From NCBI GenBank assembly GCA_002483265.1, contig DLHO01000005.1, forward strand, positions 111,262-175,261: a stretch of 64,000 bases of DNA, read 5' to 3'. The translations under genes and the position numbers were made by a program. The first letter of the stretch is position 1, and each line of letters begins with the position of its first letter. Below, piece by piece: positions 8,994 to 17,196 of the stretch. Source of the stretch: Flavobacteriales bacterium UBA7666 (GTDB lineage: Bacteria > Bacteroidota > Bacteroidia > Flavobacteriales_D > Crocinitomicaceae). The notes under the pieces are model-generated. The model saw nothing but the letters and a program-made list of their open reading frames with translations. It made no database searches and was not told the origin of the DNA.

Positions 8994-9180
8994 TTATCAA
9001 TTACTTAATTCATCAATTATCAAAGGAAAACCTCTCTTACAATTAATTCACTAAAGGAATTCGTATTTTTCTGTTACTAATGAACTTATTCGAAACTAGA
9101 AAAGATAGTATATTTTGATCCAGAAACAAGATTAAGAGAAGTAATTATCAATTTCACAATTCATCAAGGAGAAATTTTCT
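8908..9180. repeat. Decayed tandem duplication of the zinc-ribbon gene 3' end
   Basis: The 3' end of the gene plus its downstream flank (about 8908-9030) recurs about 152 bp later (about 9058-9180). Shared blocks in the same order include CGTATTTTT, CTGTTAC, TTATTCGAAACT (8933 and 9086), AAGTAATTATCAATT (8988 and 9139) and AATTCATCAA. The second copy has stops and gaps, so it is not coding. The 8994-9208 interval holds only this copy and inverted repeats. Confidence 0.8.
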
Positions 9181-9212
9181 TGATAATTATTCCATTAGTA
9201 ATTGATAATTAC
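8990..9212. repeat. 15-bp perfect inverted repeat bracketing the decayed copy
   Basis: GTAATTATCAATTAC at 8990-9004 is the exact reverse complement of GTAATTGATAATTAC at 9198-9212. The TAA stops of both flanking convergent genes lie inside the arms. The core ATTATCAAT also forms the inverted repeat at 21309-21820. Confidence 0.85.
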
Positions 9213-9586
9213 AAATTCCACTTTTCCTTAAAGAAATCCATTTTCGGATGGTCTTTTACTCCTTCGCTACCAATAAACAAAACGTCTTTGCATTTTGTAC
9301 GGTCGAAGAATAAAGACAGATGAGATAAAGCAACATTCATTGTTCCGCTTAAATCGATCTTGTGGATTGGCGCCTGATGAATTTCAAATAAATCGCGTAA
9401 CTCAGCAGTTCTTTTATCGAAGTTATGATTATCGTGAAAAATTACAACGGCGTCGATTTTTTCAGTTAATTCATCATTTTCCTGAAATGGCAAAACATGA
9501 AAGCCTAATCCTACCAACCAAGAGTTAACGGTATCGGCAAACGGTGTTTTGTCTTCGGTATAAATGGTCTGAATATGTGTCGTCAT
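9209..9586 (-). CDS. Hypothetical protein, 125 residues
   Basis: Not recognised. The protein is soluble and alternates strands and helices (IDAVVIFHDN, IHKIDLSGT, KDVLFIGSEG), which suggests a small Rossmann-like alpha/beta fold of the receiver or TIR/STIR size class, but no catalytic signature is visible. A TATTTTTG -7 box sits about 50 bp upstream of the ATG (9634-9641). Its stop codon lies in the right arm of the 15-bp inverted repeat. Codon use looks like that of its neighbours. Confidence 0.6.
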   Translation of the reverse strand: MTTHIQTIYTEDKTPFADTVNSWLVGLGFHVLPFQENDELTEKIDAVVIFHDNHNFDKRTAELRDLFEIHQAPIHKIDLSGTMNVALSHLSLFFDRTKCKDVLFIGSEGVKDHPKMDFFKEKWNL

Positions 9587-9633
9587 TCTTCCCTTGTTTG
9601 TTATTTTTCGTTTACGTTTCTTAAAAGAGAGTG

Positions 9634-9641
9634 CAAAAATA
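9634..9641 (-). promoter_or_regulatory. -7 box upstream of the 125-residue protein
   Basis: TATTTTTG on the minus strand matches TAnnTTTG exactly and lies 48 bp before the ATG. No clear -33 box. Confidence 0.45.
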
Positions 9642-9826
9642 CTGTAAACTTTTAGTAAACTCTGTTTAAAATTGAATTAATTCCGCTTTTTATTTGAATT
9701 AGCAGTACAATAATTAGGAAAGCATTTGATCCTGAAATAATTAACTGCAAAGCCTATTCAACTTGAAAAATACAACAATTTCAACTAAAAACCTAAAACT
9801 AAATAACTAATTCGATTTAGTCAGTT

Positions 9827-11227
9827 TTATGGTTGATAACCAAGAATTCGCATAAAATCATCTGCTGTCTGTTCCTTTGAAAACAGCTCTGACACGATTT
9901 TCCCATGCTCATCACGCTGAATAAGTACATGTTTAGGTTCCGGAATTAAACAGTGTTTTAAGCCGCCATATCCACCAATTGTTTCCTGATAAGCTCCGGT
10001 GTTAAAGAATCCAATATAGAGCGGTTTATTTTTGTCGAACTTGGGAAGATAAATGGCATTCGAATGTTGTTCCGAATTATAATAATCATCCGAGTCGCAG
10101 GTTAAACCTCCAAGAAGTACGCGTTCATAATCGTCATTCCAGCGATTGATGGCCAGCATAATGAACCGTTGATTAATTGCCCAAGTATCGGGAAGATTTG
10201 TCATAAACGAACTATCGATCATATTCCACTTCTCGCGATCGTTTTGTTGCTTTTGATGCAGAACATTGAAAATTGCACCACCACTTTCACCAACAGTAAA
10301 TGATCCGAATTCCGTATAAATGTTCGGTTCCGGAATATCGTTATCTGAACACACGCGTTTTACCTGCATCAGGATCTCGCGAACCATGTATGCATAATCA
10401 AAATCAAATGCCAGGGACTTTTTGATTGGGAAACCACCACCAATATTCAGTGAATCCAAAGTAGGACACACTTTTTTCAAATCGGAGTAGATGCGCAGAC
10501 ATTTTGTCAACTCATTCCAGTAATATGAGGTATCGTTGATTCCGGTATTAATGAAAAAGTGAAGCATTTTAATCTGCACACGTGGATTATCTTGAATAAA
10601 TGCTTTGTAAAACGGCACGATCTCACGGTAACGGATTCCCAAACGCGAGGTATAAAACTCGAATTTCGGTTCTTCTTCCGATGCAATCCGAATTCCAATC
10701 TTCAATTCATTTTCACCCGTTGCGGCAATTAAATCATGGATTTCAGCTGTATTGTCAACCACCGGAATCACATTCAATCGCTTATCTTCGATCAAATCTG
10801 CAATATTCTGAATGTATTGAGGCGGTTTGAATCCATTACAAATAACATAGCTTCCTTCCTTCAGTTTTCCTGCGTTCAATACATTCTTTACGATATCAAT
10901 ATCAAATGCCGAAGATGTTTCAATGTGAACATCGTTCTTCAAAACCTCATCCAGAACAAAGGAGAAGTGAGAACTTTTTGTACAGTAAGAATAATAATAG
11001 TTTCCCGAATAACCCAAGTTGTTCATTGCTTCGCGAAACCAGCCTTTGGCTCGTTGAATATTGTGAGAAATTTGAGGTAAATAATTGAATTTCAATGGCG
11101 TGCCATATTCTTCAATTAATCGCATCAAATCAATACCATGGAACATCAAACGATCTTCTCTCAAGTGAAACTCATCTTGTGGGAAATCAAATGTCTGATC
11201 GATAAGGTCAATGTATTTTGTTCTCAT
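9827..11227 (-). CDS. PLP-dependent decarboxylase, arginine/ornithine decarboxylase family
   Basis: 466 residues of the fold-III (alanine-racemase-like) decarboxylase family. The PLP lysine is probably K84 in YCTKSSH. The phosphate-binding glycine loop is LNIGGGFP (about 263-270), an EFGSFTVGESG block holds the PLP-contacting Glu, and CDSDDYY near 380 supplies the active-site Cys/Asp. Such enzymes make agmatine or a diamine for polyamine synthesis; in Bacteroidota this short form is usually called arginine decarboxylase. It lacks the extra domains of the ~630-residue SpeA. Substrate (arginine, ornithine, DAP or carboxynorspermidine) cannot be fixed by eye. Confidence 0.8.
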   Translation of the reverse strand: MRTKYIDLIDQTFDFPQDEFHLREDRLMFHGIDLMRLIEEYGTPLKFNYLPQISHNIQRAKGWFREAMNNLGYSGNYYYSYCTKSSHFSFVLDEVLKNDVHIETSSAFDIDIVKNVLNAGKLKEGSYVICNGFKPPQYIQNIADLIEDKRLNVIPVVDNTAEIHDLIAATGENELKIGIRIASEEEPKFEFYTSRLGIRYREIVPFYKAFIQDNPRVQIKMLHFFINTGINDTSYYWNELTKCLRIYSDLKKVCPTLDSLNIGGGFPIKKSLAFDFDYAYMVREILMQVKRVCSDNDIPEPNIYTEFGSFTVGESGGAIFNVLHQKQQNDREKWNMIDSSFMTNLPDTWAINQRFIMLAINRWNDDYERVLLGGLTCDSDDYYNSEQHSNAIYLPKFDKNKPLYIGFFNTGAYQETIGGYGGLKHCLIPEPKHVLIQRDEHGKIVSELFSKEQTADDFMRILGYQP

Positions 11228-11308
11228 TCGCTACACGTTGCACTCCTCCTACGGAAATCTTTCTTAAAAGTTCTAAAACCAACCAAATTATTCCTTAAAT
11301 AATTCGGT

Positions 11309-11316
11309 GCAAATTT
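11309..11316 (-). promoter_or_regulatory. -7 box of the decarboxylase gene
   Basis: TAAATTTG on the minus strand is an exact TAnnTTTG match. It gives a leader of about 75 nt before the ATG at 11227. Confidence 0.5.
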
Positions 11317-11420
11317 AGAGTAAAGATTGGGATGTGACTGGTAAAAAATTAAAAATTGGTTCGCTTTTCCAAGAAGTATTCTTGACAAGTACTTTAAATG
11401 AGTCTTTTTGAGCCACTTTG

Positions 11421-12677
11421 TCAATCCAAAATCACCTTTGAAATCCACATTTTTTCAATCTCTTTTTCTGCGATTCCTTCTTTAATTCTGCCAATTGCAA
11501 TCAACTCCTTATTGTGAACAATCAATGCTTTGGGTGCGCAGTATTTTCGGGTTTTGAAGTGCTTTTCTTTTACCAAGCCGTTCAGATCAAAAAAACTGAT
11601 TACGAATTCGTCTGCTTTACTGACATTCAATACTGCCCAGTGTGTTTCGTCTATTTGTGCAACAACTGGTTCATCGCCAAAATCACCGTTGAATCCTTTT
11701 TTATAAAGAAAATTTCCCTTCGGATCAAAAAGAAAAACAAAACTTTGAGGGTTCTCATGCAAGTCCTGACCAACTAAGAAAACATATTTGTCAGAAACAA
11801 CCAAGTCATTCAAACACGCACCCACTTCAGACAAAAATTTATCCCTGTGCGTAAAAACCTGAGTTGTCATGCTATAAAATTCCGAGTCAAATTGGATCAA
11901 AGCCATTGGATTGTTTTCCCGATAAGTGCTGTCTCTTCCGCGAACCTCTCCGCAAAGCCAGAACGAATCATTGGCTCCTTTAGCCAAAGCAACCGCATCA
12001 AAAGTTTTTGCATTGTACTTATTCTTTAGGAACCAAACCGGCCGCATATAAGTCGTATCACGCAAGGCGGATCCTTTTTCATCAGTATGGATTAAACGTA
12101 AGGAGTATTCATCCCGATAGCCCATGTTCGGATCGGGTGTAGTAAAAGAAGATGCTCCAATGACTAACCCATTTTTGGAATCGAAAGTCATTCCAAAAGG
12201 TGTGGAATTATAAAAAGAAGGATATTCTGTATAGGAATTTAGGCGAAGACTGGAATCTAAAAAAGCGCTGAAAACTCCCTGACCTCGATCTCGATCATAA
12301 TTTTTTTCGCGGTAATCGTTCATGAATCCACAAACAGCAATTTGATTATCATGCAATATAACAACATGTTGCGCCTCAATTCCGGGAAGAAAAATGCGCT
12401 TCAACAGCTTTCCGTCGGAACTTACTTTTTGAACGAAAGGATGTGTTCCATAGGGTAAAGTTGTGTCCGCATAAACTGTTTCTCCTTTGACTGTTTTAAA
12501 AAAAGCCAAACCGGTTTCATATCTCCCAACGATATACACATTTCCTTTAGAATCAGTTACTGCATCACGTGCTATGAAATCAGCGACATTGCTTCCTAAC
12601 ACTTTCTCCCAACCAGTCTGCTGGGCAAATACTTGATTTGCAAGTAATAAAATACATGTACGAAAAAACCATTTCAT
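11421..12677 (-). CDS. Secreted hypothetical protein, probably a beta-propeller
   Basis: 418 residues with a signal peptide (1-18, LLLANQVFAQ). The mature part contains repeated strand motifs such as DSKGNVYIVGRYE, DSKNGLVIGASS, SFWLCGEVRG and KYVFLVGQDLHE, which look like blades of an SBBP- or WD-like propeller. No catalytic signature and no T9SS C-terminal sorting domain. It lies in the periplasm or outside. Function unknown. Confidence 0.7.
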   Translation of the reverse strand: MKWFFRTCILLLANQVFAQQTGWEKVLGSNVADFIARDAVTDSKGNVYIVGRYETGLAFFKTVKGETVYADTTLPYGTHPFVQKVSSDGKLLKRIFLPGIEAQHVVILHDNQIAVCGFMNDYREKNYDRDRGQGVFSAFLDSSLRLNSYTEYPSFYNSTPFGMTFDSKNGLVIGASSFTTPDPNMGYRDEYSLRLIHTDEKGSALRDTTYMRPVWFLKNKYNAKTFDAVALAKGANDSFWLCGEVRGRDSTYRENNPMALIQFDSEFYSMTTQVFTHRDKFLSEVGACLNDLVVSDKYVFLVGQDLHENPQSFVFLFDPKGNFLYKKGFNGDFGDEPVVAQIDETHWAVLNVSKADEFVISFFDLNGLVKEKHFKTRKYCAPKALIVHNKELIAIGRIKEGIAEKEIEKMWISKVILD

Positions 12678-12701
12678 GACACAATTATACTCAGAAAAGT
12701 T

Positions 12702-13025
12702 TTAGTTGTGATGCTTGGTCAGATGCTCTACTAATCTGGATGCCCGATAACTGGAATACATTCCAAAAGCGTTCACAACAATTCCTTTGATATTCTTCTC
12801 CGTAGAAGAAATCGCATACACAATCATTTCATCCCCCGGATCAGTCATTCCTTCAAAACGATAAACCTCATCGATCGTGAAATCTTCCGGAGATAATTGG
12901 GTAGCCGATGACTTTTCAAACAAACAATCTTTTTCTGCTTCCATGGACAAATCGGCTGTGTATCCACGCTTTTTTAAGTCGTTTACCGCTTCAGTCACTG
13001 TTTCGTAATTCCGTTGTTGTTCCAT
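12702..13025 (-). CDS. Conserved small protein of Bacteroidota, unknown function
   Basis: 107 residues, soluble. The block EVYRFEGMTDPGDEMIVYAI (about 68-87) followed by KGIVVNAFGMYSS is the hallmark of a small Bacteroidota family. From memory, database entries call members 'phosphoribosylpyrophosphate synthetase', but nothing in it looks like PRPP synthetase (no PRPP-binding or ATP loop, and far too short). Treat as a conserved hypothetical. It lies 24 bp upstream of the secreted propeller gene and may be cotranscribed. Confidence 0.75.
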   Translation of the reverse strand: MEQQRNYETVTEAVNDLKKRGYTADLSMEAEKDCLFEKSSATQLSPEDFTIDEVYRFEGMTDPGDEMIVYAISSTEKNIKGIVVNAFGMYSSYRASRLVEHLTKHHN

Positions 13026-13337
13026 AATTGCCCTGTTTTCATTCTTTTAAAGATACTGAAAAGATTCTTCCTTCTGATTAAGAAATCCCAGAAAAGCGGT
13101 ATTGCAAAAGCTTTCCGCTTTCACTTACCCAGAAACTTACTATTTGGAATATTCAAACTGCTTATAGAAGCAAAAACGTACCAATTATTATCCTGAGACA
13201 GGAATTGGAGAAGATAAATTATCACCGAAAGGAATCATTTCAGAGACGAATGATTTCTTTTCTATTTGGTTTCTTTTCATTCCAAAGGCAACGGAGATGA
13301 ATCATGCAGCGTCTTCCTTACAATTAAATAATTAAAC

Positions 13338-14213
13338 ATGAAAAAACTACTACTTAGCATTTCCCTGACTTTGGGATTTCTTTCTTTTTCGTATGCTCAG
13401 TGCAGCGTACAAGTAAACGATAGCTTATTGAGCAATTACGATTATATTCTGAATGCGGTGAACGCAACGGGAACAGCACCTTTTGTTTATAACTGGACAG
13501 TAACGGATGGTAACGGAATGCCGGTAATGTACACTTCCACTTGGGATGGGGACAGTATTACGATTGATGCGATGACACTTCAAAACAATTATGGCTGTGT
13601 AATCTATCAACTATGTATGACAGATGCAAACAACTGCACGACTTGTTCTTCTGATACTGCAGCATTGCAGGTTCCTTATCCGTGTTATTCCCAATTTAAT
13701 TCATCGATAGTTGGACCAAATCAGGTTTCACTTACCTTAATGTCATCCATTCCACAATGGATGATCACAAATCAATTCGTAACATGGACAGACGGAAACG
13801 GTCAGGGACAAGGAATACCATATATGGGGCCGGGAACAATTCTTACTTATACACCAGGAGCTTCCAATCCTTCCAATAAGTTCTTCTGTTGCATCATGAC
13901 CACGGCAATAAATGGCGGTTGTATTTCGTGTGATTCTATTCAGTACACCAATTCCACATTGAGTTTGGATGAATTAACAAATAATACCCTTCACATTACT
14001 CCAAATCCGGCTTCATCAGTGGTGAAAATCGAGAGCAACTCGGGAATTGAAGCGATAAAACTATTGAATTCAGTGGGGCAATCTGTGATTCTAAATTATT
14101 CTGTAGAAGGTGATTCAGCGTGGTTAAACGTCTCTGAACTTCCTAAAGGAATTTACATTGTTGAGGTTTCTACAGTAGCAGGTGCGTTTAAACAAAGAAT
14201 CATCAAAGAATAG
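13338..14213 (+). CDS. Secreted protein with T9SS type A sorting domain
   Basis: 291 residues: signal peptide (1-20, FLSFSYAQ), a cysteine-rich Ig/PKD-like middle with many short Thr/Asn-rich strands, and a C-terminal sorting domain from about 212. That domain has the usual pattern HITPNPASSVVKIE, then LPKGIYIVEV, ending in a short basic tail (KQRIIKE). Such C-terminal domains route cargo through the type IX secretion system and are then cleaved, so the product is on the surface or released. The passenger shows no catalytic motif. A strong hairpin terminator follows (14236-14289). Confidence 0.88.
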   Translation: MKKLLLSISLTLGFLSFSYAQCSVQVNDSLLSNYDYILNAVNATGTAPFVYNWTVTDGNGMPVMYTSTWDGDSITIDAMTLQNNYGCVIYQLCMTDANNCTTCSSDTAALQVPYPCYSQFNSSIVGPNQVSLTLMSSIPQWMITNQFVTWTDGNGQGQGIPYMGPGTILTYTPGASNPSNKFFCCIMTTAINGGCISCDSIQYTNSTLSLDELTNNTLHITPNPASSVVKIESNSGIEAIKLLNSVGQSVILNYSVEGDSAWLNVSELPKGIYIVEVSTVAGAFKQRIIKE

Positions 14214-14235
14214 AAATACAGAATTACTATTTTTC

Positions 14236-14289
14236 ACCGCAAAGAAGCAAAGAGAAGTTCTAACCCTTCGTTCTTCGCGTCTTTGCGGT
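14236..14289. terminator. Long hairpin after the T9SS cargo gene
   Basis: ACCGCAAAGA (14236-14245) pairs perfectly with TCTTTGCGGT (14280-14289), followed by TTATTTTTT. The word ACCGCAAAGA recurs as an intergenic hairpin in many bacterial genomes (from memory). It probably ends transcription of the plus-strand gene and abuts the stop codon of the ArsC-like gene. Confidence 0.7.
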
Positions 14290-14643
14290 TTATTTTTTAT
14301 CAAGTAAATCTTTGATTAGTATAGGCGGTCTGCCAACTATGGCCTGATCTCCGCGCACAACAATTGGCCGCTCAATCAAAATTGGATATTTCATCATTGC
14401 CTGAATCCATTGCTTTCGGGTACGTTGTTTTCCAGCATATTTTTCAAGAAAAATTTCCTCTTTCTGACGAATAATCTCCAAAGGCTTTGCCTTTAGTAGC
14501 TTCAATAATCCATCCAATTCTTCGTATGTTGGCGGAACCAGAAGGTAATCCCGAATTTCAATGTCTGCACCTAATTCTTCCAGGATGCAAAGACCTTCTC
14601 TGCTTTTTGAGCAACGGGTATTATGGTATATGATTGTTTTCAT
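14290..14643 (-). CDS. ArsC family thiol reductase
   Basis: 117 residues from the ATG at 14643 (MKTIIYHNTRCSKSREG). An upstream in-frame start would add nine residues encoded by the intergenic palindrome and is unlikely. The fold is thioredoxin-like with the active-site Cys of NTRCSKS (Cys11) and the family block RPIVVRGDQAIVGRPP near the end. This is the glutaredoxin-coupled arsenate reductase/Spx-like family; conserved Arg residues fit arsenate reductase, but no ars operon surrounds it, so the substrate is uncertain. Confidence 0.85.
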   Translation of the reverse strand: MKTIIYHNTRCSKSREGLCILEELGADIEIRDYLLVPPTYEELDGLLKLLKAKPLEIIRQKEEIFLEKYAGKQRTRKQWIQAMMKYPILIERPIVVRGDQAIVGRPPILIKDLLDKK

Positions 14644-14653
14644 AAAAAAGGCA

Positions 14654-14733
14654 TAAGACTCAAGACTCAAGACAAAATTTGGACTAAAAGAGAATTTAAG
14701 TCTTTTGTCTTACATCTTGAGTTTCTAGTCTTA
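14654..14733. repeat. Imperfect intergenic palindrome between arsC-like gene and prfB
   Basis: TAAGACTCAAGACTCAAGAC on the left matches the complement of TCTTTTGTCTTACATCTTGAGTTTCTAGTCTTA on the right, with small gaps; the left arm also holds a direct repeat of ACTCAAG. It probably forms a long hairpin ending the prfB transcript. Confidence 0.6.
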
Positions 14734-14734
14734 A

Positions 14735-15817
14735 TTAGCTTCCGTACATCATCAGATATGATTTCAGGAAAGGCAATAATTCACCATCCAATACTTTATC
14801 CGGATCATTCACAGTATAATCTGTTCGGTGATCTTTCACCCGGCGATCATCTAATACATAACTTCTGATCTGGGATCCCCATTCGATTTTTTTCTTTCCT
14901 GCTTCAATTTCATCTCTTGATTCAGCGCGCTTACGCAATTCTATTTCATATAACTGAGAACGCAATAATTGCATCGCTTTTTCCTTATTCGCTAATTGGG
15001 AACGCGATTCGGAGTTTTCAATAATAATTCCGGAAGGAGCATGTCGCAAACGAACTGCTGTCTCTACCTTGTTTACGTTTTGTCCACCTGCACCACCAGA
15101 ACGGAAGGTTTCAAAACTAATATCTGCAGGATTGACATAAATCTCAATCGTATCATCAACGGAAGGATAAACATATACCGAAGCAAACGAAGTCATGCGT
15201 TTTCCTTGTGAATTGTAAGGACTCACACGCACCAAACGGTGAATTCCGTTTTCACCTTTCAGGTATCCAAAAGCAAATTCACCTTCAATTTCCAGCGTTA
15301 CGGTTTTAATACCAGCCACATCACCTTCCTGAAAGTTCAATTCTTTCACTTTATATCTGCTTTTTTCGGCCCACATCAAGTACATACGCATCAGCATTCC
15401 TGCCCAGTCACACGCTTCCGTACCACCAGCACCTGCCGTAATCTGAATTACAGCACTTAAAGCATCTTCCTCACCTGAAAGCATGTTTTTCAATTCCACT
15501 TCGTCAAGCGTCGTAAGCAAATATTGGTACGCATCATCACATTCCGATTCTTCTGCTGCACCTTCTTTCACGAACTCAATCAACACTTCCAAATCATCTG
15601 CTTGAGATTTCAGACGTGTATATGATTCGATCCAAAATTTCAGTCCGCGAATTTCTTTCATTTGCGTTTCTGCCTTTTTCGGATCGTCCCAGAAACCCGG
15701 GTCTTGTGTTTTCAATTCACTTTCACGCAACTGCATTTCCTTTTCAGGAATTTTCAAATAGATTGCAATCGCTTCAATGCGCTGATTAATTTCCTTGAGT
15801 TGGTCATTGTTTACCAT
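14735..15817 (-). CDS. prfB: Peptide chain release factor 2 (RF2)
   Basis: 360 residues, close to E. coli RF2 (365). It recognises UGA and UAA and releases the peptide through GGQ (244-246, in [10 protein letters not shown]). The stop-recognition tripeptide is SPY (199-201) rather than SPF. Unlike most bacterial prfB genes, the frame is open from the ATG with no in-frame UGA or +1 frameshift site at the usual place near codon 25 (AIAIYLKI is read straight through). So the usual autoregulatory frameshift is absent. The -7 box is 4 nt upstream of the ATG. Confidence 0.95.
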   Translation of the reverse strand: MVNNDQLKEINQRIEAIAIYLKIPEKEMQLRESELKTQDPGFWDDPKKAETQMKEIRGLKFWIESYTRLKSQADDLEVLIEFVKEGAAEESECDDAYQYLLTTLDEVELKNMLSGEEDALSAVIQITAGAGGTEACDWAGMLMRMYLMWAEKSRYKVKELNFQEGDVAGIKTVTLEIEGEFAFGYLKGENGIHRLVRVSPYNSQGKRMTSFASVYVYPSVDDTIEIYVNPADISFETFRSGGAGGQNVNKVETAVRLRHAPSGIIIENSESRSQLANKEKAMQLLRSQLYEIELRKRAESRDEIEAGKKKIEWGSQIRSYVLDDRRVKDHRTDYTVNDPDKVLDGELLPFLKSYLMMYGS

Positions 15818-15821
15818 AACG

Positions 15822-15850
15822 CAAAGTTAATTCAAAATTCAAAAGGCAAA
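15822..15850 (-). promoter_or_regulatory. prfB promoter, likely leaderless
   Basis: On the minus strand TTTG (15850-15847), a 17-bp spacer and TAACTTTG (15829-15822) fit the Bacteroidota consensus. Only four bases (CGTT) separate the -7 box from the ATG, so transcription probably starts at or next to the start codon. Confidence 0.6.
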
Positions 15851-15935
15851 ATTCAAAAGTGAAAATTGAAATGGTAGAATTGAAAAGAGATCGTAAAAAG
15901 AGATAAAGTATTTAGCCTTCCTAGCGGAAAAAAAT

Positions 15936-15943
15936 TACATTTG
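15936..15943 (+). promoter_or_regulatory. -7 box of gcvH
   Basis: TACATTTG, an exact TAnnTTTG match, 33 bp before the gcvH ATG. No convincing -33 box. Confidence 0.5.
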
Positions 15944-15976
15944 CACCGAGAAAAAGACTTTTAAACGAATTACAAG

Positions 15977-16354
15977 ATGAATATTCCAGCAAATTTAAAA
16001 TACACAAAAGACCACGAGTGGGTAAGTGTTGAAGGTGATGTTGCAACAATCGGTATTACTGATTTCGCTCAAGGTGAATTAGGTGATATTGTTTATGTTG
16101 AAATTGAAACAGTAGGTGAAACAATGGATCAGGAAGAAGTTTTCGGTTCTGTTGAGGCAGTTAAAACAGTTTCTGATTTGTTCATGCCAATTTCTGGAGA
16201 AATTATTGAGTTTAACCAAGGTTTGGAAGCAAATCCTGAGGCGGTGAATAAAGATCCTTATGGAGACGGGTGGATGATCAAAGTAAAATTGACCAATCCA
16301 AGCGAAGTTGATGGTTTGTTAGACGCTGCCGGATACGAAGCTTTAGTAGGATAA
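15977..16354 (+). CDS. gcvH: Glycine cleavage system H protein
   Basis: 125 residues, full length. H protein carries the lipoyl arm that shuttles the aminomethyl group between the P, T and L proteins of glycine cleavage. The lipoylated lysine is K63 in [11 protein letters not shown], and the usual GDIVYVE and DGWMIKVK blocks are present. It is monocistronic: own -7 box upstream and a strong terminator 23 bp after the stop. The other gcv genes are not in this window. Confidence 0.97.
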   Translation: MNIPANLKYTKDHEWVSVEGDVATIGITDFAQGELGDIVYVEIETVGETMDQEEVFGSVEAVKTVSDLFMPISGEIIEFNQGLEANPEAVNKDPYGDGWMIKVKLTNPSEVDGLLDAAGYEALVG

Positions 16355-16376
16355 TAAACACATCAAAATATCTAGA

Positions 16377-16410
16377 AGCCCTGATTCGTTGTTGAAATCA
16401 GGGCTTTTTT
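16377..16410 (+). terminator. gcvH terminator
   Basis: Perfect 10-bp stem AGCCCTGATT (16377-16386) with AATCAGGGCT (16396-16405), followed by a T run. Confidence 0.9.
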
Positions 16411-16430
16411 ATATCTACTGCTATCATTTT

Positions 16431-16546
16431 AACCACATAGATAAATAGCACATATAATTTGTGTTTTATGAATTGGTTGCTTATTTCAGGGAATCTTTAC
16501 TCATTGAGCCCACACTCATGCTATATGATCTATGATCTATGTGGTT
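16431..16546. repeat. 12-bp inverted repeat in the gcvH downstream gap
   Basis: AACCACATAGAT (16431-16442) is the exact complement of ATCTATGTGGTT (16535-16546), enclosing about 90 bp with no reading frame. ACCACATAG-type palindromes are frequent between genes in Bacteroidota (from memory). The 16411-16635 gap holds nothing else. Confidence 0.7.
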
Positions 16547-16635
16547 CAATAAAAAACCTGTTTTCTTGGGCATGATTTTTGAATTCCCCGATTCCAAACT
16601 AAATTAAATAGTACCTTTCACAAAAAAATTGTCTG

Positions 16636-17196
16636 ATGAAAATAGCGTTATATATCACCGGGTTGTTGATCTTTTTGAATTCCTGCACCATTATTACTTC
16701 AACAAATGCACCTGGAAAACCTGAAAAAACGTTTCCTAAATCCATGTTGGGGAAATATGAACTAATTTATCCAGAAAGTTTTCAGGGAATGATGGAGGGT
16801 ACGGAAATGAAAACAATCATCGAAATCAAATCGGATGAATTGATTATGAACAGTGGTGAGGGTGATTCACACATGAAAATCAATGATTCGATTTCCGTTA
16901 CCAAACTTGGAAAGCAATATTATTTGTGCATGGGGAAAGAGCCCGTATTGAATGTATTCAAGGTTATCAAAAAAGGAAAAGATTTGGAGCTTCATTCCAT
17001 GAATGCAAAAGAAGGAGTTACTGCTGATCAATTGAAACCTTTCTTCTCTCAGGTTACTGTCAATACAGATACTGACGAGGAAACAGGCGAAACTACCGAA
17101 TCTTATGTTGTAACCATTGATGACAGCAAGATAGATAGTTATTATAAAAGTGATGTCATTCATGTGGAACCGTTTATATTGAAGCGGAAAAAATGA
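16636..17196 (+). CDS. Lipoprotein of unknown function
   Basis: 186 residues. A lipoprotein signal ends in FLNSC (Cys17), followed by an extended Thr/Pro/Lys linker and a small beta-rich domain with alternating strands (ELIYPESFQGMMEG, TIIEIKSDELIMNSGEG). No family recognised. It overlaps the next gene by 4 bp (ATGA), so the two are probably a transcription unit and may act together at the cell envelope. Confidence 0.7.
   Translation: MKIALYITGLLIFLNSCTIITSTNAPGKPEKTFPKSMLGKYELIYPESFQGMMEGTEMKTIIEIKSDELIMNSGEGDSHMKINDSISVTKLGKQYYLCMGKEPVLNVFKVIKKGKDLELHSMNAKEGVTADQLKPFFSQVTVNTDTDEETGETTESYVVTIDDSKIDSYYKSDVIHVEPFILKRKK

Noticed and set aside
8631..9586. Toxin-antitoxin pair (zinc-ribbon protein and 125-residue protein)
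   Set aside because: The genes converge and are separated by a decayed duplication, with separate promoters; neither has a known toxin or antitoxin signature.
11224..11448. 74-codon open frame between the decarboxylase and the propeller gene
   Set aside because: It overlaps both neighbours, has a poor composition for a protein, and includes the decarboxylase promoter region (TAAATTTG at 11309-11316).
14290..14643. Arsenic resistance operon
   Set aside because: Only the ArsC-like gene is present; no arsR, arsB/acr3 or arsA nearby, so the function may not be arsenate reduction.
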